Part shown: positions 26,034-34,387 of the stretch, piece after piece
Layout of the letters: every line of letters begins with the position of its first letter
Numbering within the stretch: the first letter of the stretch is position 1
NCBI GenBank assembly: GCA_934646185.1
Contig: CAKUEH010000012.1
Coordinates: 1-64,000, forward strand
Direction: 5' to 3'
Length of the DNA: 64,000 nucleotides
DNA from: an uncultured Oscillospiraceae bacterium
GTDB lineage: Bacteria; Bacillota; Clostridia; Oscillospirales; Oscillospiraceae
Notes under the pieces: model-generated
Seen by the model: only the letters and a program-made list of their open reading frames with translations
Told to the model about the DNA's origin: nothing
Databases searched by the model: none
Position numbers and translations under genes: made by a program

Positions 26034-28328
26034 TCAGTCCTGAATCAGACCCGCTTCGGTGAATTTGGCGAAGAGGACGTGCGGCGTGATCGGCGCCTGG
26101 TTGATGGCGACGCCGGTCGCGTGATAAATGGCGTTGCGGATGGCGGGAGCCGGGGAGCAGGCGGGCGGCTCGCCCAGCGCCTTGGTGCCGAACGCGGAGG
26201 TCGGCTCGTAGTTTTCCACAAACTCCGCCTCGAGATTCGGATGATCCATGAAGGTCGAGAGCTTGTAGTCGAGCAGGTTGTTGTTGAGGGGCCGTCCGGT
26301 CTTCTCATCGAACAGCAGCTGCTCGGACAGGCCGTAGCCGATACCCATGGACATGCCGCCGTGTACCTGCGCCTCGGCGAGCGCGGGGTTGATGAGCTTG
26401 CCGCAGTCGTGGACGTTCACGATGTTCAGCAGCTTGACTTTGCACATCGGGATATCGACCTCGACCTCGGCGAACGTGCAGCCGAAGGAATAGGCGTTGT
26501 TGCGGATGGTATAGGTCGATTCCGCCGTCAGATGCTCGGAATGGACCGGGTTATACTGCGCGGTCATGGACAGCTCGGACAGGCTCATCAGCACGCGGCC
26601 GTCGGTGACGCGGACGATGTTGGAGTCGATGATGTCCATATTGTAGGTCGCCTGCCGCGTGACCTCGCAGGCGTATTCGAGGATCTTCCGCTTCAGCAGT
26701 TCGGACGTCTGCCGGATGGAGAAGCCCGCGGTGAAGGTCTGACGGGAGGCGTAGGCGCCGAGGCCCGTCGGGGTCACGTCGGTGTCCTGACAGGACAGAA
26801 CATGTACTTTCTTGTAATCGGACAGGCCAAGGATCTCCGCGCACATCTGCGCGTAGGCCGTGTCCGCGCCCTGGCCGATCTCGGTCTCGCCGACCTGCAG
26901 ATTGACCGTGCCGTCGAGATTCAGCTGCAGACGGCAGGAGGAGGTCTCCAGCGAGATGGGGAAGACGGCGGTATTGTACCAGAAGGTCGCAAGGCCGATG
27001 CCGCGGCGGATGGGGCCGGTCTGGTTGGCGTAGGCCTTGCGCTTTTTCTCATAACCGATGGCCTTCATGCCCTTTTCCATACACTGCCGGTAGGAGTCCT
27101 CGTAGAGCTCGTTCTTCGAGAAGCCGTCGACGTAGCCGGGCTTCATCAGGTTCTGCCAGCGGTAAGCCAGAGGCGTCATGCCGACGGCCTCCGCGCACTG
27201 CTCCGCGTGGGACTCGTCCGCGAACGACGCCTGCGGCATGCCGTAGCCGCGCATGGCGCCTGCCGCCGGGCGGTTGGTGAAGACGGTGTAGGCGTCGCCC
27301 TCAAAGTTGGGGCAGGGATAGTGCTGGTTAAAAGAGCCGAGCGCCTTTGCCACGATCGAATGGCCGTGGGAGGCGTAGGAGCCCTGATTGGAGAAGCACT
27401 CGACCTTCCTGGCGGCGATGGTGCCGTCCCTGCGCAGCCACGAGATGATGTGCGTGCGGATGGCATGGCGGACGCGGTTGGAGACGAAGGTCTCCTCGCG
27501 CGAGCAGTCGAGCTTGACGCAGCGGCCGCCGACCTGCGTGCAGCACCATGCGCACAGCGGCTCGTACAGACCGTCCTGCTTGTTGCCGAAGCCGCCGCCG
27601 ATGTACGGCTTGATCACGCGGATATCGCCCCACGGACGGCCAAGGGCCTGTCCGACGATGCGGCGCACGATATGCGGGATCTGCGTGGAGCTGGTCACGA
27701 CCAGACGGCCGTTTTCCGCGTAGCAGAAGCAGCCGTGGTTTTCAATGTGGCAGTGCTGCACGGTGGGCGTTTCGTACCAACCCTCGACTTTGATAAGGCC
27801 GGGCTCCTTGATCGCCTCGGCGTAATTGCCCGCCGCGGCGGTCGTATGCTTGAGAATGTTGTTGGGGAAGGCCTCGTGCAGCTGCGGCGCGCCGGGCTCC
27901 ATGGCCTTCTGCACGTCCAGCACGAACGGCAGCTCTTCGTATTCGACCTCGATGGCGCGCACGGCCTGCATGGCCGCGACCTCATCCTCCGCAATGACGG
28001 CGCAGACATCGTCGCCGTAATAGCGCACGTGCCGGTTCAGCAGATGCCGGTCGGCAATGTCCTGATGGGACGGATCCATCGACCACGGATGGCCGGCCGT
28101 GGGGAACGGGATGTCCGGCACGTCGAAGCAGGTCAGGATCTTGACAACGCCGGGGATCTTCTCGGCCTTGCTGATGTCGACCGACTTGACGAAGCCATGC
28201 GCAATGGTCGAATGCTTGACTCTGACGAGCAGCGCATCCTTCGGGGCCAGATCATCATAGTATTTTGTCCGGCCGGTCGCCTTGTCAAAGGCGTCGACAC
28301 GAACCTCGCTCTTGCCTACGATGTTCAT
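26034..28328 (-). CDS. xdhA: Molybdenum hydroxylase molybdopterin-binding subunit (XdhA-type)
   Basis: 764 residues from the ATG at 28328 (GGAGGTAACCGA upstream), against 752 for E. coli XdhA. Family motifs: VDAFDKATGRTKYYDDL, YIGGGFGNKQDGLYEP, AAGAMRGYGMPQASFA (moco contacts), VGETEIGQGADTAYAQM and the active-site Glu region KALGEPPACSPAPAIRNAI. Related enzymes hydroxylate xanthine, hypoxanthine, nicotinate or other N-heterocycles; the substrate is not fixed by what can be seen. Gut Clostridia use such enzymes in purine degradation, which would fit, but no other purine genes are here. Confidence 0.94.
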   Translation of the reverse strand: MNIVGKSEVRVDAFDKATGRTKYYDDLAPKDALLVRVKHSTIAHGFVKSVDISKAEKIPGVVKILTCFDVPDIPFPTAGHPWSMDPSHQDIADRHLLNRHVRYYGDDVCAVIAEDEVAAMQAVRAIEVEYEELPFVLDVQKAMEPGAPQLHEAFPNNILKHTTAAAGNYAEAIKEPGLIKVEGWYETPTVQHCHIENHGCFCYAENGRLVVTSSTQIPHIVRRIVGQALGRPWGDIRVIKPYIGGGFGNKQDGLYEPLCAWCCTQVGGRCVKLDCSREETFVSNRVRHAIRTHIISWLRRDGTIAARKVECFSNQGSYASHGHSIVAKALGSFNQHYPCPNFEGDAYTVFTNRPAAGAMRGYGMPQASFADESHAEQCAEAVGMTPLAYRWQNLMKPGYVDGFSKNELYEDSYRQCMEKGMKAIGYEKKRKAYANQTGPIRRGIGLATFWYNTAVFPISLETSSCRLQLNLDGTVNLQVGETEIGQGADTAYAQMCAEILGLSDYKKVHVLSCQDTDVTPTGLGAYASRQTFTAGFSIRQTSELLKRKILEYACEVTRQATYNMDIIDSNIVRVTDGRVLMSLSELSMTAQYNPVHSEHLTAESTYTIRNNAYSFGCTFAEVEVDIPMCKVKLLNIVNVHDCGKLINPALAEAQVHGGMSMGIGYGLSEQLLFDEKTGRPLNNNLLDYKLSTFMDHPNLEAEFVENYEPTSAFGTKALGEPPACSPAPAIRNAIYHATGVAINQAPITPHVLFAKFTEAGLIQD

Positions 28329-28510
28329 TCGGTTACCTCCATTTTGCTGGGTGATGGACGAAAGCCGCCTGTTTTCATGCGGTTTCCGCCAGTTCTCCAC
28401 TTTGATTTGTTTCTATTGTAGCATATTGCATTTTCAAGAGAAAGCAAAAGCATTATCCTACTTTCTGAATAACGAATTTTTTCGCGAATGTCGAAAAAGC
28501 CGCATGATTC

Positions 28511-28539
28511 TTGCGCAAATATGCAAAAATAGCTATACT
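28511..28539 (+). promoter_or_regulatory. Predicted promoter of the mocA-like gene
   Basis: -35 TTGCGC (28511-28516), 17-base spacer, -10 TATACT (28534-28539). On the other strand a TGCTACAAT box (hexamer 28415-28420) may serve xdhA, but it lacks a good -35. Confidence 0.65.
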
Positions 28540-28571
28540 GTTTTGTAGAAAATCACAAGGAGCATACAAAT

Positions 28572-29165
28572 ATGGCTGATTATTCTGCGCTTCGCGCCGG
28601 CTGTCTTGTCATGGCGGCCGGGAATGCCTCCCGCTTCGGGGAAAACAAGCTGACCGCGCGCTTTGACGGACAGAGCCTGTTTTCGCTTGCGCTCGCGGCG
28701 ATCCCGGAAGGGCTCTTTGCCCGCGTCACGGTCGTCTCGCAGTATCCGCCGCTTCTGGAAGAGGCCGCGCGCGCGGGCTTTGATGCGATCCTGAATGACC
28801 GCCCGGAGGACGGCATCAGCCGCACCATCCGTCTCGGTACGCAGGCGATGGCGGACTGCGCCGGGATCTTATACATGGTCGCCGACCAGCCGCTGCTGCG
28901 AGCCGGGACGGTGCGGCGCGTCGTGGACGCCTGGCGGGAGCGCCCGGAGTGCATCGCCGCGGCCGCGCACAGCGGAAACCGCGGCAATCCGTGCCTGTTC
29001 CCGGCGCGGTTCTTCCCGGAGCTTTGCGCGCTGGAGGCAGACCGGGGCGGCTCGTCCGTCATCCGGCGGCACGAGGACGCGCTGCTGCTCGTCGAGGCGG
29101 GGGAGCGCGAGCTGTTCGACTGCGACACGAAGCAGGCGCTGGAGATTTTGAAGGGGAACGCATAG
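28572..29165 (+). CDS. mocA: Molybdenum cofactor cytidylyltransferase-like nucleotidyltransferase (MocA family)
   Basis: 197 residues, GT-A-like fold: LRAGCLVMAAGNASRFGENK holds the nucleotide-binding loop (usual form LAAGxSxRxGxxK), then MVADQPLL and GNRGNPCLFPARFFPEL as in MocA/MobA. MocA attaches CMP to moco, giving the dinucleotide form used by xanthine dehydrogenase-type enzymes in bacteria. Its divergent position to the xdh genes supports a maturation role for that enzyme. AAGGAG precedes the ATG. Exact nucleotide specificity (CTP or GTP) is inferred. Confidence 0.88.
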   Translation: MADYSALRAGCLVMAAGNASRFGENKLTARFDGQSLFSLALAAIPEGLFARVTVVSQYPPLLEEAARAGFDAILNDRPEDGISRTIRLGTQAMADCAGILYMVADQPLLRAGTVRRVVDAWRERPECIAAAAHSGNRGNPCLFPARFFPELCALEADRGGSSVIRRHEDALLLVEAGERELFDCDTKQALEILKGNA

Positions 29166-29247
29166 GAACCTCTGCGGAAGCGGCCATGGTTGCAAAACGG
29201 GCGCGTTTGTGGTAAATTGAGAGAAACTGAACGCGAGAGGTGATCGT

Positions 29248-30909
29248 ATGAAGCGGCTGCTGCTTCTGCTGGCATGCCTGCTGGCGCTCTGCACGGGCGT
29301 TTGCGCGGCGGAGCCCATTATTTCCGAAATGAAAACAGACTGCACCCTGACCGGCAGCGGTTCCTGCCAGGTCACGCAGAGCTTTACGCTGGAGATCAGC
29401 GGCGCGCAGACGCAGCTGCGCTTTCCGCTCAGCCCGGGCGCGAAAAAGGCCTCCGTCGCGGGCTACGACGCGCAGAAGCAGACCGACGGCGACTGCCCCG
29501 TGCTCGTGCTGACCGACGCGAACGGCTTTACCGGGTCGCGCTCATTCACGGTCATGTACACGATCTCGGGACTTGCCAGCGAGGCCGACGGCGTGCAGAC
29601 GCTCACGCTTCCGCTCATGAGCGCGAAATGGGGCTATCCCATCTCCAAATACGTCTTTACCGTCACCATGCCCAAGCCGTTTGAGCGCTATCCGGCCTTT
29701 ACGAGCGGGTATTACGGCGATGTGATCTCAGACTATATCGATCTGGATGTCGCCGAATCGCGCATCACGGGCGTGATCGCGACGGGGCTGAAGGATCATG
29801 AATCGCTGGAAATGACGCTCACGCTGGACAAGGCCTATTTCTCCGGCGCGTATACCGCGCTCTCGTTCAGCTGGGTGGGCATGGCGTTTATCCTGCTGTT
29901 TCTTGCGCTGGCCTTCGGCTACTGGCTCTCGGCGCTGCGCAGCGCGCCGGTGCGCGCATCGTCGCGCATGCTGCCGCCGGACGCCGCGCTGCCGTGCGAT
30001 ATGCCGTTTCTGCTGGCGGGCGGGCCGATCCAGTTCAATATGCTGGTCTGCCATTGGGCCAGCCTCGGGTACTTAACGATCTTCTGCGGCAAAAACGCGC
30101 GCGTGGCGCTGCGCTGCCGCGTCGACATGGGCAATGAGCGCCGCCCGGCGGAGATCCGGCTGTTCCGGATGCTCTTTTCGCAGGGCGACGTGGTCGAGGG
30201 CGCAAGCCTTCTGTACAAGCGCACGGCGGAAAAGGCCGACGAGGTGCTGCGGCGCTACTGGACAAAGCGGCTGTATCAGAGATCCAGCGGAAATCCGTTC
30301 ATCATGCGCGCGCTCGGCCTTCTGGCCGGCGCGCTGGCCGCGGCGGAGGCGGCGAGCCCGCTGCTTCCGTCAGGCTTTGTGCGCTGGCTGCTGCTGGTCG
30401 TGATCTTTGTGCTCGGCGGCGTGCTGTCCGGCGTGATCCAGTATGCGCCCTCGGCGTATTATCAGGGAAAGCGGCCGATGGTGGTGCTGGCGGCGCTGTG
30501 CGCGATCGCGCTTCTGGTGCTGGCGCAGCTCGGCGAGGGTGTGCTGGCAGTGCTGCTGGTGGTCGTCTGCGAGGTGCTGATCGGCGTTCTGACGCTCCAC
30601 GGCGGCAGACGCACGGCCTTCGGCGACGAGATCGTCGCGCAGGCGCTGGGCTACCGCAAATTCCTCCGGCGCGTCACGCAGAGTCAGCTGCAAGCCCGGA
30701 TCGCGCAGGACAGCCAGTATTTTTACCGGATCCTGCCCTATGCCGAGGCGATGGGCCTCGGCGGGAGCCTTGCGCGGACGCTCGGCAATATAGAGCTGGA
30801 GCAGTGCGACTGGTATCAGGAGGCCAAGCCCCTGCCGCGCATGGCGGCAGGCTTCTATTCCAGCCTGCGCGAAGCGCTCGCCCTGCTGGAGCTGTCGATC
30901 CGGAAATAA
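29248..30909 (+). CDS. DUF2207-type membrane protein
   Basis: 553 residues: signal peptide (LLLLLACLLALCTGVCA), a beta-rich extracellular domain to about residue 205 (CTLTGSGSCQVTQSFTLEIS, LPLMSAKWGYPISKYVFTV), a membrane helix near 210-230, a cytoplasmic region, two or more further helices (about 355-445), and a cytoplasmic C-terminal tail. This is the DUF2207 layout. Function unknown; relatives often sit near TPM or LemA-like membrane genes, and a TPM gene is indeed 1.3 kb away. GAGAGGTG precedes the ATG. Confidence 0.78.
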   Translation: MKRLLLLLACLLALCTGVCAAEPIISEMKTDCTLTGSGSCQVTQSFTLEISGAQTQLRFPLSPGAKKASVAGYDAQKQTDGDCPVLVLTDANGFTGSRSFTVMYTISGLASEADGVQTLTLPLMSAKWGYPISKYVFTVTMPKPFERYPAFTSGYYGDVISDYIDLDVAESRITGVIATGLKDHESLEMTLTLDKAYFSGAYTALSFSWVGMAFILLFLALAFGYWLSALRSAPVRASSRMLPPDAALPCDMPFLLAGGPIQFNMLVCHWASLGYLTIFCGKNARVALRCRVDMGNERRPAEIRLFRMLFSQGDVVEGASLLYKRTAEKADEVLRRYWTKRLYQRSSGNPFIMRALGLLAGALAAAEAASPLLPSGFVRWLLLVVIFVLGGVLSGVIQYAPSAYYQGKRPMVVLAALCAIALLVLAQLGEGVLAVLLVVVCEVLIGVLTLHGGRRTAFGDEIVAQALGYRKFLRRVTQSQLQARIAQDSQYFYRILPYAEAMGLGGSLARTLGNIELEQCDWYQEAKPLPRMAAGFYSSLREALALLELSIRK

Positions 30910-30927
30910 AAACAGGAGATACAATAC

Positions 30928-30963
30928 AAGCCACGCCGCAGCGCTTGCTGCGGCGTGGCTTTT
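30928..30963. terminator. Terminator between the DUF2207 and DUF1540 genes
   Basis: AAGCCACGCCGCAGC / GCTGCGGCGTGGCTT perfect 15-bp stem with TTTT on the plus strand; convergent genes on both sides. Confidence 0.88.
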
Positions 30964-30974
30964 GCCGGTCGTGT

Positions 30975-31148
30975 TTACTTCTTGACGAAGGACAGGCAGT
31001 CGGTGCACTGATCAACTGTCGGGTCGCATTCATGCGTGCCGATGCAGACCTTATCGAGGGTACAGTAATCCTCGCAGCCGCAGTGGTTGTTGCACTGGGT
31101 GACATGGCACTCGATCGCGTGGTTGGCCTTTTCGTTTGCAAAGCTCAT
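30975..31148 (-). CDS. Cysteine-rich DUF1540 protein
   Basis: 57 residues from the ATG at 31148; an ATG three codons upstream lies inside the GGAGG ribosome site and is rejected. Nine cysteines (for example ECHVTQCNNHCGCEDYC, HECDPTVDQCTDC) suggest metal binding, matching the DUF1540 family of clostridial proteins. Function unknown. It is monocistronic, downstream of a strong GGAGG. Confidence 0.87.
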   Translation of the reverse strand: MSFANEKANHAIECHVTQCNNHCGCEDYCTLDKVCIGTHECDPTVDQCTDCLSFVKK

Positions 31149-31219
31149 ACAAAACATCCTCCTTTTTAAGGTACGGACTTAGTATGTGCGCAAACGGGCG
31201 CTTCATGCTGGAAATTTTT

Positions 31220-32188
31220 TTATCTTCGGCCGCCAAAGCCGCCCCGGCCTCCGCCAAAGCCGCCGCGGCTGCCGCCGCCGGGTCTCGGGTCGCCGCCGAA
31301 GCCGCCCGGTCTGGGGCCTCCGCCGAATCCGCCGGGACGCGGGCCGGGTCTGGGGCCGGGCCCCGGGCCGGGGCCGTGATGGTGATGGTGGTTCGAGAAC
31401 AGCGAGCCCAAGAACAGGCCCGACCAGAACCCGCCGCCTCCGCCGCTCCCGCCGCCTCTGCGGCCGGAGCCGAAGATGGCCTTGATGATCCAGAAAATGA
31501 CCAGAATCGTGATAATCGTACCGATCATGCTTTTCCTCCTGACACGTCCGGTGTCCTGTGCGGGCACGTAATCCTCGTTCGCGGTTCCGTTCAGGCTGGT
31601 TTTGCACCAGCTGTACAGATCCTCGTACATCGTGTCTGCCGCGTCGTCCGCGTCGCCGTCCAGAATGGCGGCAAAGCCGTCCTGGAAGATCGACGCCAGC
31701 TTGCTGTCGGTGTAGTCTGCGACATACGCGCCTGTCGTCACATACCACTGCTCCGCGCCCGTATCGATGGCGAAGAGCATGTCATACTCGCTCAGGCCCA
31801 TCGAATCGAACGCGCTGTTCGTATAGTCTTCGATCGTCCTGCCACCGGTGCTGTCCGTCGTCAGAATGGCGATGCGGCTGCCGGTCTTGCTGTAGATCTT
31901 TTTGTTGTGATCCTGAATGGCGGTTTCTCCGCTGCGGGTGAACAGTCCCGCGTCGTCGCGGATATATTTGTCGGAGATCGTCTCGTCCGCCGCCGTATTG
32001 GAGACTGTCTGCGCCGTCTGCTCTTCGGCGGGCATCTGGGCGACGGTCTGCTCCTGCGCGGCCGTCTGGGCCGCGGGTTCGGGCGCCGGTTCGCTTTTAA
32101 GAACCGGGGACAGCCCGATAAAGAGCGCCGCGGCGATCATCAGCACCGTGAAGACGACGGCAACGCCCGTTTTCTGAAAGAATTTCAT
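31220..32188 (-). CDS. TPM-domain membrane protein with Gly/Pro/His-rich tail
   Basis: 322 residues. N-terminal membrane anchor (about 8-28), an Ala/Glu/Gln-rich linker, a TPM domain about 75-190 (YIRDDAGLFTRSGETAIQ, GSRIAILTTDSTGGR, YDMLFAIDTGAEQWYVTTG), a second hydrophobic stretch (IGTIITILVIFWIIKAIFG) and a low-complexity tail containing five His, Gly-Pro repeats and GGFGGG blocks. TPM domains occur in phosphatase-like and photosystem-repair proteins and many bacterial membrane proteins; activity here is unknown. Third gene after xpaC and telA. Confidence 0.85.
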   Translation of the reverse strand: MKFFQKTGVAVVFTVLMIAAALFIGLSPVLKSEPAPEPAAQTAAQEQTVAQMPAEEQTAQTVSNTAADETISDKYIRDDAGLFTRSGETAIQDHNKKIYSKTGSRIAILTTDSTGGRTIEDYTNSAFDSMGLSEYDMLFAIDTGAEQWYVTTGAYVADYTDSKLASIFQDGFAAILDGDADDAADTMYEDLYSWCKTSLNGTANEDYVPAQDTGRVRRKSMIGTIITILVIFWIIKAIFGSGRRGGGSGGGGGFWSGLFLGSLFSNHHHHHGPGPGPGPRPGPRPGGFGGGPRPGGFGGDPRPGGGSRGGFGGGRGGFGGRR

Positions 32189-32208
32189 GCCTGCTCCTTT
32201 TTAAAGTA

Positions 32209-33354
32209 TCAGCTGCGCGGCTGCAGGAGCTTCTGCTTCAGCTCGCCCTCCAGCCGGCGAAGCTCTGCCTCGGCCTCCTGCCGCTTTTTCGCGCCGTCGG
32301 TCTGGATCTGCAGCACCTCGTCGAGCGTGGAGATTAGCTGCTCGTTGGTGTGCTTGAGCGTTTCCATGTCGACGATGCCGCGCTCGGATTCCTTCGCCGT
32401 CTCGACGGAGGCCATGTGCAGCATATCGGCGTTTTTCTGCAGCAGCGCGTTCGTCATGTCCGTGACCTGCCGCTGGGCCTCCATGGCGCGGCGGGAATTC
32501 TCGATGCCGAGCGTCAGCACCATCTGGTTTTTCCACAGCGGGATGGTGTTGAGCACGGAGGTCTGGATCTTTTCGACGAGCGCGGTGTCGTTGTTCTGGA
32601 TCATACGGATCTGCGGCGCGGTCTGCAGCGAGATCATGCGCGTAAGCTCCAGATCGTGGAGCTTCTTTTCAAACCGGACGCATTTGTTCTCAAAGTCGTT
32701 GGCCGCCTGCGCATCCTCGGGCAGGTTCGACGCCTCGGCCTTTTCCCGCAGCTCGCGCAGCGTGGTATTGCGGGCCTCGGCCAGCTTCTGCTTGCCGGCC
32801 AGGATATACATGGTCAGCTCCTTGAAGTATTGGAGGTTCCGCTCGTACATCTGGTCCATCACGGCCACGTCCTTCATGAGCGTGACCTTGTGCTTTTCCA
32901 GCTCCCCGGAGATGCGGTCGACGTTGACCTCCGCCGTCGCGAAGCGGCTCTTCATCTCCTCGGCGTTGATCTTTGCCTTGCGGAACAGACCCGCGATGCC
33001 CTTCTTCTCCGGCTCGTCCATTGTCTTGAGCTCAACGAGAAGACCCGAGAGCATCGTGCCGATCTCGCCGAGATCGCCGGTCTTGACCTTGGCCAGCGCC
33101 GTGTCGGAAAAATCTGCGATATTCTTCTGCGCGGACGCGCCGTATTCGAGGATCTGCTGTGCGTTTTCCAGATCGATCTGTTTGGAAAATGCCAGAACCG
33201 CCTGCTGCTCCTGCTCGGAGAGCGCGGAAAGATCCGGGCCAGCCTCCGGCGCGGCCTGCGCCTTTGTGATGAGATCGTCTTCCTTTTTGACCTCCGGCTG
33301 CGGCTGCGCGTTCAGATCCGGCGTCAGGGTGAGCTGGGGGATGTACTCGTCCAT
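32209..33354 (-). CDS. telA: TelA/YaaN family toxic anion resistance protein
   Basis: 381 residues, soluble and strongly helical. Family motifs: FSKQIDLENAQQILEYGASAQ, GIAGLFRKAKINAEEMKSRF and IRMIQNNDTALVEKIQTSVL. Linked in other bacteria to tellurite and cell-envelope stress tolerance; the molecular activity is not settled. It follows xpaC with a 33-base gap, the xpaC-yaaN order of B. subtilis. Confidence 0.93.
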   Translation of the reverse strand: MDEYIPQLTLTPDLNAQPQPEVKKEDDLITKAQAAPEAGPDLSALSEQEQQAVLAFSKQIDLENAQQILEYGASAQKNIADFSDTALAKVKTGDLGEIGTMLSGLLVELKTMDEPEKKGIAGLFRKAKINAEEMKSRFATAEVNVDRISGELEKHKVTLMKDVAVMDQMYERNLQYFKELTMYILAGKQKLAEARNTTLRELREKAEASNLPEDAQAANDFENKCVRFEKKLHDLELTRMISLQTAPQIRMIQNNDTALVEKIQTSVLNTIPLWKNQMVLTLGIENSRRAMEAQRQVTDMTNALLQKNADMLHMASVETAKESERGIVDMETLKHTNEQLISTLDEVLQIQTDGAKKRQEAEAELRRLEGELKQKLLQPRS

Positions 33355-33387
33355 CGTTTGTTCCTCCTGTATCTGTAAATAATCCGG

Positions 33388-34104
33388 TTATGCAAAATCC
33401 TTCTTGTTCGTCAGTCCCTCGCTGGCCATCATCTGCTCCATCACGCGGATATCGGCGGTGATGTCGACGACGTCGGCCTCAAACAGCGCGTCGAGCTGCC
33501 GCTGGAAGGCAACGATGACCTTGTCGAGCAGATCCTCAATCTTCTGCATGCCCTCGGTGATGTTCTCCGTTTTGACGCTCTGGTTCTGGAGCGTGACATA
33601 CTGCTCCATGAGCTTGATCGTGGTCGGCAGATAGTAGTTGAGGAACTGCCGGATCTGGCTGAGCTTCTCCGGGTGCTGCCGCACGCAGTCGAAGATCTGG
33701 GCCGTCAGGCGCTCGATGAGGTCGATCTGGGCGCTCATGCGCTCGTCGGGGATCTCGTCGTTCATTCGCCGGATATCGGCGATGGCGCGCTTGCCCTGAT
33801 AGATGACCGACTGCAGCTCGGGCGGGAGCTTTTCCCCGGACTCCGGCTGCGGCTCGGGCTGTTTTTCCTCCTGCTTCGGCTGGGGCTGCTCAGGCTCGGC
33901 GGCCTTCGTCGGCTCCTCCGTCTTTTTCCCGCGCATCACGATGCGCAGGATCGCGTACACGATCAGCGACACGACCGCGCAGGAGACGATGCCCCGGAAG
34001 CTGTCCAGCTTTTTCGCGTACAGCAGCCACACCGCGCCGATGGCGTAGATCGGAAGCGCGGAGCGCTTCTTTTTCGCATTCTGTTTCTCTTTCTGTTCGT
34101 CCAT
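33388..34104 (-). CDS. xpaC: XpaC-like 5-bromo-4-chloroindolyl phosphate hydrolysis family protein
   Basis: 238 residues: basic N-terminus, two hydrophobic segments (LPIYAIGAVWLLYA and FRGIVSCAVVSLIVYAILRIV), a Pro/Gln/Glu linker, then a helical domain (FLNYYLPTTIKLMEQYVTL, AFQRQLDALFEADVVDITAD) typical of XpaC. Despite the name, hydrolase activity is not demonstrated for most members. First gene of the xpaC-telA-TPM operon, expressed from the promoter at 34158-34186 and divergent from rpe. Confidence 0.88.
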   Translation of the reverse strand: MDEQKEKQNAKKKRSALPIYAIGAVWLLYAKKLDSFRGIVSCAVVSLIVYAILRIVMRGKKTEEPTKAAEPEQPQPKQEEKQPEPQPESGEKLPPELQSVIYQGKRAIADIRRMNDEIPDERMSAQIDLIERLTAQIFDCVRQHPEKLSQIRQFLNYYLPTTIKLMEQYVTLQNQSVKTENITEGMQKIEDLLDKVIVAFQRQLDALFEADVVDITADIRVMEQMMASEGLTNKKDFA

Positions 34105-34157
34105 GGTAGTCCTTCCTTCGCAAAGCGAAGCATTTTTCTGGATATTCTCTCAAAATA

Positions 34158-34186
34158 ATAGTAGTACAAACGCGGCAGAAAGTCAA
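34158..34186 (-). promoter_or_regulatory. Promoter of the xpaC-telA-TPM operon
   Basis: Minus strand: -35 TTGACT (34181-34186), 17-base spacer, -10 TACTAT (34158-34163). Only 13 bases separate it from the divergent rpe promoter. Confidence 0.78.
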
Positions 34187-34199
34187 CTGTCAGACCGGA

Positions 34200-34228
34200 T
34201 TGACACCGGCTGCGGCACACAGTATAAT
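34200..34228 (+). promoter_or_regulatory. Consensus promoter of rpe and its leader
   Basis: -35 TTGACA (34200-34205), 17-base spacer, -10 TATAAT (34223-34228), a full match to the sigma-A consensus. Confidence 0.88.
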
Positions 34229-34234
34229 AATGAG

Positions 34235-34387
34235 GCGGAGGCCGCGAGGGCCTCCGCAGCGGCAAGAGCCGGCTGCGCGGGAGAAGCTGCGGAAGCATCC
34301 TGCCCGGCCCGTTCCCGCATATCCATACCTATGCCGGCGGCCAAGCGGCGGTGCGCGGCTTTATTTTATGTATTGGAGGCATTTCCT
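34235..34387 (+). other. Long GC-rich structured leader upstream of rpe
   Basis: About 150 bases between the predicted start site and the rpe ATG. Successive hairpins can be drawn: GGAGGCC/GGGCCTCC (34236-34254), GCAGC-GGC/GCC-GCTGC (about 34256-34277), GCGGGA/TCCCGC enclosing about 30 bases (about 34277-34320). A GC-rich stretch ending in TTTATTTT precedes the ribosome site. No known riboswitch or SRP, 6S or RNase P signature was recognised. Confidence 0.5.

Noticed and set aside
34235..34387. SRP, 6S or RNase P RNA in the rpe leader
   Set aside because: The conserved cores (GGAAGGAAGCAGC-type loop for SRP, GAAAGTCCG-type for RNase P) are absent; the SRP RNA is already identified at position 1.
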